A stretch of DNA of 64,000 bases from Pseudomonas mandelii. GTDB taxonomy: Bacteria > Pseudomonadota > Gammaproteobacteria > Pseudomonadales > Pseudomonadaceae. The stretch spans positions 154,136 to 218,135 of the forward strand of contig NZ_JAMYDU010000009.1 of NCBI RefSeq assembly GCF_024138395.1, written 5' to 3'. Of the stretch, positions 47,053 to 55,390 are shown piece by piece. The translations under genes and the position numbers were made by a program. Below the pieces are notes generated by a model, which had not been told where the DNA came from, did no database searches, and saw nothing but the letters and a program-made list of their open reading frames with translations. The first letter of the stretch is position 1; every line of letters begins with the position of its first letter.

Positions 47053-47547
47053 CTAGATTACCTCGGTGACAGAAAACTGTTGCCGAGCGCCCGCCACCAG
47101 AATCTCCACTTCATCCCCTTCGAACTTGCCCAGCAGGCTTTTGCCCAGCGGCGAGCGAGGGGTAATGACGGTAATCAGTTGCCCCACCAGATCGATCTTC
47201 AACCCGGCCGCGTCGGGGGCCAGGAACAGCCATTGTTCGCGACCCTTTTCGTCTTTCAGGCCGAGCAGGGCACCGACTTCGATACCGCGCTGATCGTCAT
47301 AAGGCCGCAGTGTCAGGTTCTGGCAAAGGGTCAATGACTGCCTGATTTCTTCCACTCGTTTGGCCTGTCCGGCCGCCAGATAAGACGCCTCCAGCCCCAG
47401 CGTGTCGTACTTGTTTTCGGCTATGTTTTCTTCGTGGGTCGCGGTTTCGTAGGCGGTTTGCGCGGCCCGCTCGGCGATGTCGAGATCGATCCGCAGCTTG
47501 TCGATAATCAGTTGGTGGACGGTCGGCTTGTGCATAGAGAGCTTCAT
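47053..47547 (-). CDS. GreA/GreB family elongation factor-like protein
   Basis: 164 residues from ATG 47547. The N-terminal half is helical (THEENIAENKYDTLGLEASYLAAGQAKRVEEI) and corresponds to the Gre coiled coil. The C-terminal half has the FKBP-like fold (ITVITPRSPLGKSLLGKFEGDEVEI). It differs from GreB at 33207. The start follows the preceding stop within TGATCATG, suggesting coupling. The protein may act in the RNA polymerase secondary channel; exact role unknown. Confidence 0.82.
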   Translation of the reverse strand: MKLSMHKPTVHQLIIDKLRIDLDIAERAAQTAYETATHEENIAENKYDTLGLEASYLAAGQAKRVEEIRQSLTLCQNLTLRPYDDQRGIEVGALLGLKDEKGREQWLFLAPDAAGLKIDLVGQLITVITPRSPLGKSLLGKFEGDEVEILVAGARQQFSVTEVI

Positions 47548-47549
47548 GA

Positions 47550-47957
47550 TCAATCGCAGAATTGCAGGATGTTGGCGCGGCTTTTTTCGCTCGGCGCAGT
47601 TTGATTCTGCTGCAGCCAGAACTGGCATTTTGGATTGGAATGATTGTGTTTGCTGCTTCTGGCCTGTTCCACCATTTGCTGCTGTTCATTCCTGCGCAGG
47701 TGGTCCTCGTACTGTTCGAACATCGGGTCCTGCGGGGCAGGTTGGGCAGGTTGCTCAATCACCGGAGGCTTGGTCAGTTGCTCCACCGCCTGGGCCAAGG
47801 GCGCCAATTGCTCGTTGAACAACAGGCGCCAGGCGAGCCAGCAAGTCAGCGCGATCGCGATGAATCCCAGCCACAAACCGAGGGCAATGCTGCCGGTCAG
47901 TTGCAGCGCATTAAACTGGATCGGCAAGGGACGGCGCGGGTTGGGACGGTAGGGCAT
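47550..47957 (-). CDS. Hypothetical single-pass membrane protein
   Basis: 135 residues from ATG 47957 (AGGAGG upstream). One hydrophobic helix (LTGSIALGLWLGFIAIALTCWLAWRLLF) is followed by a Pro/Gln-rich stretch and a C-terminal part with KCQFWLQQNQ and ILQFCD, whose cysteines may pair. It is translationally coupled to the Gre-like gene. No family recognised. Confidence 0.75.
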   Translation of the reverse strand: MPYRPNPRRPLPIQFNALQLTGSIALGLWLGFIAIALTCWLAWRLLFNEQLAPLAQAVEQLTKPPVIEQPAQPAPQDPMFEQYEDHLRRNEQQQMVEQARSSKHNHSNPKCQFWLQQNQTAPSEKSRANILQFCD

Positions 47958-48081
47958 TACTGCCTCCTGGCGGGTGGTCGCGGGCAAGTGGCGATTGTCG
48001 CATGAAGATTAATCGCCGTCGGCTCTTCTGCACGGGGTAATTTATGCGGACAATCGGCGCCTTTGCCAACGGGAGCCTGGA

Positions 48082-49224
48082 ATGCCTGAAATGAAAACCC
48101 GCTGGGATATTTTTTGCACCGTGGTCGACAACTTCGGCGACATCGGCGTGACCTGGCGCCTGGCCCGACAACTGGTGGCCGAACATTCAGTGGCGGTGCG
48201 CCTGTGGGTCGACGACCTGCGGGCCTTCGAGCGTTTGTGTCCGGACATCGACATCAATGCTGCGCAGCAGTGGCAGCAGGGCGTCGAAGTGCGACAGTGG
48301 CCGGCCGACTGGCAGCCCACCGAAGCCGCTGATGTCGTCATCGCAGCATTCGCTTGTCAGTTGCCGAGCGCCTACATGGAAGCCATGGCCGAACGGGAAA
48401 AGCCGCCGCTGTGGATGAACCTCGATTACCTGAGTGCCGAAGACTGGGTCGTCGGCTGCCACGGCTTGCCATCGGTGAAGTACAAGAACGTGCAGAAGTT
48501 CTTTTTCTTCCCGGGCTTTCGCAAGGGCACCGGTGGCCTGCTGCGTGAGAGAGGATTGCTCGAGCGGCGTCGGCAGTTTCAGCAAAGTCCGCAAGCTCAG
48601 CGAGAATTCCTGCAAGGGTTGGGAATTGATCGCGCGCCGAATGCACAGCTGATCTCGCTGTTTGCCTACGAAAATACCGGGCTGGCCAGTTGGCTCGACA
48701 CGATGGCGGCCGACTCGACGCCGACTCATCTGCTGGTACCCGAAGGGCGGATTCTCGGCGACGTCGAACGCTGGCTCGGCGTGGATGGGCTGACGGCCGG
48801 GGCGCTGCATGTGCGCGATGCCTTGACCGTGCAAGTGCTGCCATTCGTCCGGCAGGATCAATATGACCTACTGCTGTGGAGCTGCGATTTCAACGCCGTG
48901 CGCGGCGAAGACTCCTTTGTCCGCGCCCAATGGGCTGGCCGGCCGCTGCTCTGGCACATCTATCGGCAGGACGAAGACATCCATCTGGACAAGCTCGATG
49001 CTTTCCTGACTCTGTACACCCAAGGCTTGTCCGAGCCTGCCGGCGAGGCGATCAGCGGTCTATGGCGGGCATGGAACGCAGGTGAGACAATGACGGGTCA
49101 TTGGAAATCAACCCGCAAACATTGGCCTGAACTGGAAAAACATGCCGAGACATGGTGTCTGGAACAAGCCTTGCAGGCAGATCTTGCCGCAGCGCTGGTA
49201 CAGTTTTACCTAAATTGGATATGA
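48082..49224 (+). CDS. earP: EF-P arginine rhamnosyltransferase EarP
   Basis: 380 residues. WDIFCTVVDNFGDIGVTWRLARQL at the N-terminus holds the two Asp residues (16 and 20 here) known to be catalytic in EarP. Later, SLFAYEN and CDFNAVRGEDSFVRAQWAGRPLLWHIYRQDEDIH form the dTDP-rhamnose site. It transfers rhamnose from dTDP-L-rhamnose to Arg32 of EF-P. ATG 48082 has GGGAG six bases upstream; ATG 48091 is also possible. efp follows 48 bases later. Confidence 0.96.
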   Translation: MPEMKTRWDIFCTVVDNFGDIGVTWRLARQLVAEHSVAVRLWVDDLRAFERLCPDIDINAAQQWQQGVEVRQWPADWQPTEAADVVIAAFACQLPSAYMEAMAEREKPPLWMNLDYLSAEDWVVGCHGLPSVKYKNVQKFFFFPGFRKGTGGLLRERGLLERRRQFQQSPQAQREFLQGLGIDRAPNAQLISLFAYENTGLASWLDTMAADSTPTHLLVPEGRILGDVERWLGVDGLTAGALHVRDALTVQVLPFVRQDQYDLLLWSCDFNAVRGEDSFVRAQWAGRPLLWHIYRQDEDIHLDKLDAFLTLYTQGLSEPAGEAISGLWRAWNAGETMTGHWKSTRKHWPELEKHAETWCLEQALQADLAAALVQFYLNWI

Positions 49225-49225
49225 T
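49220..49225 (+). promoter_or_regulatory. Candidate efp -10 box overlapping the earP stop
   Basis: TATGAT covers the last codons of earP. With a start site near 49232 the efp leader would be about 40 bases. The -35 region is poor, so this is tentative. Confidence 0.35.
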
Positions 49226-49272
49226 ACGCGGCCTAGATTTTTGTAAATCCCATCCAAATTCGGATATTCGCA

Positions 49273-49842
49273 ATGAAAACTGGTAAAGAACTGAAACCCG
49301 GGATGGTGATCCGTCTCGAAAACGATCCTTGGCTGGTTCAGAAAGCTGAATTCACCAAGTCGGGTCGTAACAGCGCGATCATGAAGACCAAGCTGAAAAA
49401 CCTGCTGACCGGTTACAAGACCGAGATCGTTTACAGCGCCGACGACAAACTGGACGACGTAATCCTCGACCGTAAAGAAGCGACCCTGTCCTTCATCAGC
49501 GGCGACTCTTACACGTTCATGGACACCACTGACTACACCATGTACGAGCTGAACGCTGAAGACATCGAAGCCGTTCTGCCTTTCGTTGAAGAAGGCATGA
49601 CCGATGTTTGCGAAGCGATCTTCTTCGAAGAGCGTCTGGTTTCCGTAGAGTTGCCGACCACCATCGTGCGTGTAGTTGACTACACCGAAGGTTCCGCTCG
49701 CGGCGACACTTCCGGCAAGGTGATGAAGCCTGCCAAACTGAGCAACGGTACTGAGCTGCAAGTTGCTGACTTCATCGAAATCGGTGACAAAATCGAGATC
49801 GATACCCGCGAAGGCGGTTCCTACAAAGGCCGTGCTAAATAA
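49273..49842 (+). CDS. efp: Elongation factor P
   Basis: 189 residues with the KOW-like N-terminal domain and two OB domains. The modification site is Arg32 in [14 protein letters not shown], as expected for an EarP-modified EF-P rather than the Lys34 type. It relieves ribosome stalling at polyproline. Codon use is that of a highly expressed gene. Confidence 0.97.
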   Translation: MKTGKELKPGMVIRLENDPWLVQKAEFTKSGRNSAIMKTKLKNLLTGYKTEIVYSADDKLDDVILDRKEATLSFISGDSYTFMDTTDYTMYELNAEDIEAVLPFVEEGMTDVCEAIFFEERLVSVELPTTIVRVVDYTEGSARGDTSGKVMKPAKLSNGTELQVADFIEIGDKIEIDTREGGSYKGRAK

Positions 49843-49861
49843 GCACAGCTTCAGGAATGAA

Positions 49862-49890
49862 AAAGCCCGACCATTGAGTCGGGCTTTTTT
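49862..49890 (+). terminator. Terminator of efp
   Basis: AAGCCCGAC/GTCGGGCTT stem and TTTTTT tail, about 20 bases after the stop. Confidence 0.9.
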
Positions 49891-49927
49891 GTGACCGATC
49901 AAGATCAAAGGATCGCAGCCCCCAATC

Positions 49928-50020
49928 CTGTAGGAGCGAGGCTTGCCCGCGAAAGCGTCCTGTCAGCCGACAACAATGTCGGATGATAAACCGTCTTCGC
50001 GGGCAAGCCTCGCTCCTACA
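49928..50020. repeat. Paired REP palindrome
   Basis: TGTAGGAGCGAGGCTTGCCCGCGAA and TTCGCGGGCAAGCCTCGCTCCTACA between the convergent efp and esterase genes. Confidence 0.88.
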
Positions 50021-50027
50021 AAAGCTG

Positions 50028-51047
50028 TTATTTCAGGTGTTGCTTTAGTTCTTCAGATGCCTGCAACATCGCCGAGCGCACGGCGGGAACCTGGCTCACT
50101 ACGTTGAGCAAACCATAGTCGTGGATCATGCCGTTGTAGCGAACTGCCGTGACCGGCACGCCAGCCTCGTCGAGTTTGCGGGCATAGGCTTCGCCTTCAT
50201 CGCGCAATACGTCGGCACCGGCAGTCTGCACCAGCGCGGGTGGCAGGCCTTTCAACTGCGCGGTAGTGGCCCGCAACGGTGAGGCGTAAATCTCGTTCCG
50301 TTGCTTGGCATCGGTGGTGTAGTTGTCCCAGAACCACTTCATCATGTTTTTGCTGAGGAAGTGCCCCTCGGCGAACTGGTTGTAAGACGCCGTCTCGAAG
50401 CTGGCGTCAGTCACCGGCCACAACAACACCTGGAACCTGATCGCCGGTGTGCCTTTGTCTTTGGCCATCAACGCAACCACGGCCGCCATGTTGCCACCGA
50501 CGCTATTACCCGCCACAGCCAGACGTTTGCCGTCGACGTTGATCTCTTTACCGTGCTCGGCCACCCACTTGGTCGCGGCGTACGCCTGATTGATCGCCAC
50601 CGGGTAATGCGCTTCCGGCGACGGCGTGTAATTGACGAACACCGCCGCCGCGCCCGAACCCGTTACCAAATCCCGAACCAGCCGTTCGTGGGTCGGGAAA
50701 TCCCCCAACACCCAGCCACCGCCGTGGAAGAACATGAACACCGGAAGCTCGCCTTTGACCCCGGCCGGCCGAACGATGGTCAGGCTGATCGGTTGGCCGT
50801 CGACCTGAATAGTCTTCTCGCTGACGTCGGCTTTGGGCAGCGTCAGTTTCACCCCGGCCTGCGCACCCACCAACACCGCGCGGGCCTCGGCAGGGGTGAG
50901 CTGTTCGATCGGTTTGCCGGTGCCGGCATTCAGTACATCGAGGAACGCCTGGGTGTTGTGTTCAACCCCATTGCCTGCGAATGCACTGTTGATGGACAGG
51001 GCGAGAAGGGTACCGGTCAAGACTTTGCTGAAAGTGTTCATATTCAT
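50028..51047 (-). CDS. Exported alpha/beta hydrolase (HSL/Aes-like esterase)
   Basis: 339 residues. The signal peptide (VLTGTLLALSINSAFAGN) suggests a periplasmic location, which is unusual for this family. HGGGW is the oxyanion motif and GNSVGG contains the nucleophile Ser; VLRDEG and MIHDYG supply the Asp and His. It is predicted to be a carboxylesterase for short acyl chains. Substrate unknown. It lies 26 bases downstream of ohr in the same direction and may be read with it. Confidence 0.85.
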   Translation of the reverse strand: MNMNTFSKVLTGTLLALSINSAFAGNGVEHNTQAFLDVLNAGTGKPIEQLTPAEARAVLVGAQAGVKLTLPKADVSEKTIQVDGQPISLTIVRPAGVKGELPVFMFFHGGGWVLGDFPTHERLVRDLVTGSGAAAVFVNYTPSPEAHYPVAINQAYAATKWVAEHGKEINVDGKRLAVAGNSVGGNMAAVVALMAKDKGTPAIRFQVLLWPVTDASFETASYNQFAEGHFLSKNMMKWFWDNYTTDAKQRNEIYASPLRATTAQLKGLPPALVQTAGADVLRDEGEAYARKLDEAGVPVTAVRYNGMIHDYGLLNVVSQVPAVRSAMLQASEELKQHLK

Positions 51048-51073
51048 TTCCTGTTCGACCTTGGAGTCAGCGG

Positions 51074-51493
51074 TTAGACGGTTACGTGCAGGCGCACATC
51101 GACGTTGCCACGGGTGGCGTTGGAGTATGGGCAGACGTGGTGGGCGGCTTCGACCAGGCTTTGTGCATCGGCTTGCTCAAGACCCGGCAGGCTGATGTGC
51201 AGGTCGATGTCCAGACCGAAACCGCCAGGGATCTGGCCGATGCCGACATGGGCGGTGATCGAAGCGTCGTCCGGGATTTTGCGTTTGGTCTGGCTGGCGA
51301 CGAATTTCAGCGCGCCGATGAAGCAGGCGGAGTAGCCGGCTGCGAACAGTTGTTCAGGGTTGGTTGCGGCACCGCCAGCACCACCGAGTTCTTTGGGCGT
51401 GGCGAGTTTAACGTCGAGGATGTTGTCGCTGGAGATCGCACGACCGTCACGGCCGCCGGTGGAGGTTGCGATTGCGGTGTAAAGAGTTTGCAT
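51074..51493 (-). CDS. ohr: Organic hydroperoxide resistance protein Ohr
   Basis: 139 residues from ATG 51493 (GAGG eight bases upstream). The two redox cysteines are Cys57 in YSACFIGA and Cys121 in HHVCPYSNATRGN, the Ohr signature. It is a thiol peroxidase that reduces organic hydroperoxides using lipoylated partners. The upstream region carries repeated operator-like motifs, and ohrR lies next in the same orientation. Confidence 0.96.
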   Translation of the reverse strand: MQTLYTAIATSTGGRDGRAISSDNILDVKLATPKELGGAGGAATNPEQLFAAGYSACFIGALKFVASQTKRKIPDDASITAHVGIGQIPGGFGLDIDLHISLPGLEQADAQSLVEAAHHVCPYSNATRGNVDVRLHVTV

Positions 51494-51522
51494 GGTGTGA
51501 GCCTCGTTCGAGTTTGGATGTT

Positions 51523-51589
51523 TTGCGCTAAATGTTTGCGCGCTAAGTAAGTGCGAGATGAATGTAGCCCGCAAGTATTTAGTGCGCAA
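51523..51589 (-). promoter_or_regulatory. ohr promoter with candidate OhrR operator motifs
   Basis: On the minus strand TTGCGC (51589-51584), a 17-base spacer and TACATT (51566-51561) make a promoter. The -35 lies in TTGCGCACTAAA. The same motif occurs twice in mirror image downstream, as TTGCGCGCTAA (51536-51546) and TTGCGCTAAA (51523-51532) on the plus strand. Three copies of TTGCGCxCTAA around one promoter suggest a repressor site, with OhrR the obvious candidate. Confidence 0.55.
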
Positions 51590-51716
51590 GATAAATTTTC
51601 GAAAAAATTTGTTTTGCATCGCAGTGCAGCAATTCGATTGGGTCGGAGAAGCTTGAGATAGAGGCTTTCGTGCGGGATTTTTTCGAGGTGAAATTTTTTT
51701 GCGACGGGGAGGGCGC

Positions 51717-51811
51717 CTTCGCGGGCAAGCCTCGCTCCTACAGGTTTTCGGTCGATAACATAATTTGTAAACGACATAAAACCTGTAGGAGCGAGGCTTG
51801 CCCGCGAAGAA
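51717..51811. repeat. Paired REP palindrome
   Basis: CTTCGCGGGCAAGCCTCGCTCCTACAGGT and ACCTGTAGGAGCGAGGCTTGCCCGCGAAG between ohrR and ohr. Confidence 0.88.
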
Positions 51812-51823
51812 CGATAACGCGGT

Positions 51824-52285
51824 CTAAAGGCTGTCTTGCAGATGGCTACGCAGCGCTTGAAGATCCGCTTGCAGCTTCTTCAGCTGTTCCAGCGTTTGTC
51901 CGCTGGCGCCGAGGATGCACTGAGGAATATCGCGTGCCTTGTCTCGCAACGCACGGCCTTGCTCAGTCAGATCGACAATCACCACCCGTTCATCTTCACG
52001 ACTGCGGGTGCGGCTCAGCAGGCCTTCGGCTTCCAGGCGTTTGAGCAGCGGGGTAAGGGAGCCGGGATCGGTCAGCAGTCGTGTGCTGATTTCGCCGACC
52101 GTCAACCCATCCTTTTCCCACAACACCATCATCGCCAGGTACTGCGGATAGGTCAGGCCCAGCGCTTGCAGCAGCGGTTTGTAGACCTTGGTCATCAGCA
52201 GCGAAGTGGAATGCAGGGCGAAGCAGACCTGATTGTCCAGCAGCAGGTCGTCGCAGTTGTCCGGGGTGTTGCGTTCGGTGTTCAT
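51824..52285 (-). CDS. ohrR: MarR-family peroxide-sensing repressor OhrR
   Basis: 153 residues from ATG 52285 (AAGG seven bases upstream). The MarR winged helix is clear (VGEISTRLLTDPGSLTPLLKRLEAEGLL, TRSREDERVVIVDLT). The conserved sensing Cys is Cys21 in NQVCFALHS, and a distal Cys123 (IPQCILG) is in place for a two-Cys mechanism as in Xanthomonas OhrR. Loss of DNA binding on oxidation by organic peroxides would derepress ohr. Confidence 0.92.
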   Translation of the reverse strand: MNTERNTPDNCDDLLLDNQVCFALHSTSLLMTKVYKPLLQALGLTYPQYLAMMVLWEKDGLTVGEISTRLLTDPGSLTPLLKRLEAEGLLSRTRSREDERVVIVDLTEQGRALRDKARDIPQCILGASGQTLEQLKKLQADLQALRSHLQDSL

Positions 52286-52354
52286 TTCAAAACCTTGATC
52301 AGTGATCGTCATGAATCTAGCGGGCGAATCTTTAATGCGCCAGATAATTCTGGA

Positions 52355-53311
52355 CTAGTGGCGGTCCAGGTTGTTTTGCAGCGCCAGATCCCACGGCGGA
52401 ATGGGGCTGAAACGGGTCTTCAGGTATTCCAGCAACAAGCGGCTGCGCGAACTGGGTTGCTGCTCCAGACGCAACGCATAAATGCCGGTGCTTTCCGGTT
52501 TTGGCAGACCGTTTTCGCAGAACAGCGGCAGTAGTTCGCCGCGTAATAAATATTCGCTCGCCAGCCAGGTCGGCAAATGCGCGATGCCCAACCCCGCCAG
52601 CGCGCCGCACACCAGTGCCTCGGCATTATTGGCGCTCATGCGGATTCGCGCTGGCCGGTGCAAGTGCATCTGCCCATCCCGCTCGAAGCGCCAGGCGAAC
52701 GGCGGAGCCAAGCCTTCCCAGTCGAGGCCATCATGGTCGATCAACTGCGCCGGATCGGTCGGCACGCCACGGCGTTGCAGATATTCGGGGCTGGCGCAGG
52801 CGATGCGCACCATGCTCGCCAGCGGTGTCGCCACCAGCCGAGTGTCGGCTATCTGCCCGGCACGCAACACCAGATCGACCTTGCCCAGGTTCGAGCCCTG
52901 CATGTCGACAAAGCTGTCGATCAGGTGCAATTGCACGTCGAGGCCGGAATAAAGCATGAGGAAATCGGCAATCACCGGCGCCAGGTGTCGGCGTCCGAAT
53001 GCTGCCGGCGCATCCACCCGAATCAAGCCTTCCGGCGCACTGCTCAAGGACACCGCTTCCGCCCGGGCCAGGCGCAGTTCAGCGACGATCCGCCGTGCGC
53101 GCTCGGCAAAAGCCAGGCCGGCCGGGGTAGCGCGTACGGCATGGGTGCTGCGAATGAACAGTTGGCTGCCGACGGCGCCTTCGAGGCTATCGATGCGTCG
53201 CGCCACGGCTGAAGGCGTCAATGGATGGCGACGGGAGGCGGCGGAAAAACTGCCGCTTTCCAACACATCGAGAAACAGGCCAAGTTGTTCAGTCAATTGA
53301 TTGGGGTTCAT
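52355..53311 (-). CDS. LysR-family transcriptional regulator
   Basis: 318 residues from ATG 53311. The N-terminal helix-turn-helix (SFSAASRRHPLTPSAVARRIDSLEGAVGSQLF) and the periplasmic-binding-like effector domain (EGLIRVDAPAAFGRRHLAPVIADFL) fit the CrgA-like subgroup of LysR. It is divergent from the TauE/SafE exporter gene 109 bases away, its likely target. Effector unknown. Confidence 0.88.
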   Translation of the reverse strand: MNPNQLTEQLGLFLDVLESGSFSAASRRHPLTPSAVARRIDSLEGAVGSQLFIRSTHAVRATPAGLAFAERARRIVAELRLARAEAVSLSSAPEGLIRVDAPAAFGRRHLAPVIADFLMLYSGLDVQLHLIDSFVDMQGSNLGKVDLVLRAGQIADTRLVATPLASMVRIACASPEYLQRRGVPTDPAQLIDHDGLDWEGLAPPFAWRFERDGQMHLHRPARIRMSANNAEALVCGALAGLGIAHLPTWLASEYLLRGELLPLFCENGLPKPESTGIYALRLEQQPSSRSRLLLEYLKTRFSPIPPWDLALQNNLDRH

Positions 53312-53420
53312 GGTTCGTCGGCGCTTGTGCGAAATTGGCACAGCCATTGTGCGTTGCTGTGCGTTTCCCCGCCAGAGCCGACTGCGTAGGATAAACAGCC
53401 TCACAAAAGGAAAATCGCCT

Positions 53421-54170
53421 GTGATTGAATTCATGTTGTATCTGGTCTTTGGTGCTGCCTTGGGAACCCTCGGCGGATTGTTCGGCATCGGTGGGGGATT
53501 AGTCGCGATCCCGCTGCTGGGCGTGTGGTTCGGTCTTGATCAGCAGATTGCCCAAGGCACGGCGCTGGTGATGGTGGTGCCGAACGTGATGCTGGCGCTG
53601 TGGCGCTATCACCAGCGCAATCGCATCGAATTGCGGCATGCGTTGCCATTGGCATTGATGGGTTTCTGCTTTGCCTGGATCGGTTCGATCTGGGCGGTGG
53701 GTATCGACGCGCAAACCATGCGCTTGGGTTTCGTTGCTTTCCTGATCGCGCTGTCGGCCTACAACCTGATGCGAATGTTCACCACCAACGCACCGGCCTC
53801 TTCGCAGATGCGCTATTCCTGGCCGTGGCTGGGTGTGCTCGGCGCGGCTTCCGGGACGATGGGCGGACTATTTGGAGTGGGCGGGGCGGTGGTGGCAACG
53901 CCGGTGTTGACCAGCCTGTTTGGTACCACTCAAGTGGTTGCCCAAGGATTGGCGCTGGCGCTGGCGTTGCCGAGCACGGGCGTCACCCTGGCGACTTATG
54001 CGGTGCATGATCAGGTGCATTGGGCGATCGGTGTGCCGTTGGCGGTCGGTGGATTGATGAGCATCAGTTGGGGCGTGAGAATTGCCCACGCATTGCCGGA
54101 GCGGCTGCTGCGCGGGCTGTTCTGTGGTTTTCTGGTGGTCTGTGCGGTGATGCTCGCGTTTAAAGTTTGA
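53421..54170 (+). CDS. TauE/SafE family sulfite exporter-like permease
   Basis: 249 residues from GTG 53421 (AAAAGGA upstream), with ATG 53433 as an alternative. About eight hydrophobic segments with the duplicated Gly-rich motif of the family: GTLGGLFGIGGGLVAIPLL and GTMGGLFGVGGAVVATPVL. Predicted inner-membrane anion transporter; substrate unproven. Its 3' end overlaps the convergent LysR gene by 11 bases. Confidence 0.88.
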   Translation: MIEFMLYLVFGAALGTLGGLFGIGGGLVAIPLLGVWFGLDQQIAQGTALVMVVPNVMLALWRYHQRNRIELRHALPLALMGFCFAWIGSIWAVGIDAQTMRLGFVAFLIALSAYNLMRMFTTNAPASSQMRYSWPWLGVLGAASGTMGGLFGVGGAVVATPVLTSLFGTTQVVAQGLALALALPSTGVTLATYAVHDQVHWAIGVPLAVGGLMSISWGVRIAHALPERLLRGLFCGFLVVCAVMLAFKV

Positions 54171-55014
54171 AACCTTCGACGATGTGCTCGGCAAGGCATT
54201 CGGTGATCGGCGAAGGGTTGTTCAGGTTGCGGATCAGCATGATGCTGGCTTCCGGCAACAGCGGCAGGTCTTCGTTGGCGCCAAGGATGCGCATGTCCGG
54301 GGTGATCAGGCTTTCCAGCTGCGCGGTGATCGCCAGACCCGCGCTGACCACGGCCATCAATGCCGACAGGCTGGAGCTGTTGTAGGCAATCCGGTAGTCG
54401 CGGCCCATGGCGTCCAGGGCATTGCATGCCCAGAGGCGACAGAAGCAATCACTGTTGAACATCGCCAGCGGCAGCGGCGTCTGCTCGTGGGCGCTGAAGT
54501 TTTGCGCCTCGGCCCAGACGAAACGCTCCTTGCGCAATAGTTGGCCGATCTCGTTACCCGGCTCGCGGGTGACGATGGACAGGTCCAGATCGGTGCGTTG
54601 CAGCAACTGTTTCGTGGATTCGCAATGAACCTCTATCTGGATCAGCGGATAAAACTGCGCAAAGCGCGAAAGAATGCCTGGCAGAAAGCGCATGACGTAA
54701 TCATCGGGCGTGCCGATGCGTACCGTGCCGACCATGTGCGGCTCGCGCAGGGTATTGAACACTTCGCTGTGGAGTTTGAGGATGCGCCGCGCATAGCCCA
54801 GCAACACCTGGCCTTCGGCGGTCAGCTTGACCTGACGCCCGTCGCGTTCGAACAGTTGGCGCTGCAGCACGTCTTCTTCCAGGCGTTTCATCTGCATGCT
54901 CACCGCCGACTGAGTGCGGTTGACCATTTCACCGGCACGGGTAAAACCACCCTGATCGGCAATCGCGACGAAGGTGCGCAGTACATCGGTGTCGATACTG
55001 GGGTAGGCGGACAT
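54160..55014 (-). CDS. LysR-family transcriptional regulator
   Basis: 284 residues. The helix-turn-helix is GGFTRAGEMVNRTQSAVSMQMKRLEEDV. The effector domain follows (VGTVRIGTPDDYVMRFLPGILSRFAQFYP). It is divergent from the DUF1127 gene (gap 96 bases), a pairing often seen with this small protein, so it may control it. Confidence 0.88.
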   Translation of the reverse strand: MSAYPSIDTDVLRTFVAIADQGGFTRAGEMVNRTQSAVSMQMKRLEEDVLQRQLFERDGRQVKLTAEGQVLLGYARRILKLHSEVFNTLREPHMVGTVRIGTPDDYVMRFLPGILSRFAQFYPLIQIEVHCESTKQLLQRTDLDLSIVTREPGNEIGQLLRKERFVWAEAQNFSAHEQTPLPLAMFNSDCFCRLWACNALDAMGRDYRIAYNSSSLSALMAVVSAGLAITAQLESLITPDMRILGANEDLPLLPEASIMLIRNLNNPSPITECLAEHIVEGFKL

Positions 55015-55110
55015 TCATCAATCTCCGAGATGTATGCCATCAGAAACATTCGTTGGATTGATCTTATCGCTGGCGCGAGACTTGAGCCATCCCTAAAGGA
55101 GGGCAATACG

Positions 55111-55326
55111 ATGAAAGGTCACAACGAGCATGTAACGGAACAAAAATTCTCAATCCACGCGGTATCCGATCTGCTGCACAAGTTTAGTCGCTGGTACGAA
55201 CTTCACCGTGAACGTGAAATGCTGGCGAGCTTGAGCGACGAAGCACTGAAGGATATCGGCGTGAGCCGTGCGGATGTGGAGCATGAGACGGTAAGACCGT
55301 TCTGGGATGATCCGATGCATAAATGA
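55111..55326 (+). CDS. DUF1127 domain small protein
   Basis: 71 residues from ATG 55111, preceded by AAAGGAGGG. The C-terminal half (WYELHREREMLASLSDEALKDIGVSRADVEHE) is a full DUF1127 domain with the characteristic LxxLSDxxLxDIGxSR. Such proteins are cytoplasmic, often stress- or phosphate-regulated, and some affect RNA metabolism. The final FWDDPMHK is the usual tail. Confidence 0.88.
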   Translation: MKGHNEHVTEQKFSIHAVSDLLHKFSRWYELHREREMLASLSDEALKDIGVSRADVEHETVRPFWDDPMHK

Positions 55327-55390
55327 TGATGCCATCGCTACACAAAGCACTTGCGGGTGAGGTAGGTTGCGAGCAGACAAGGAGATGCTC

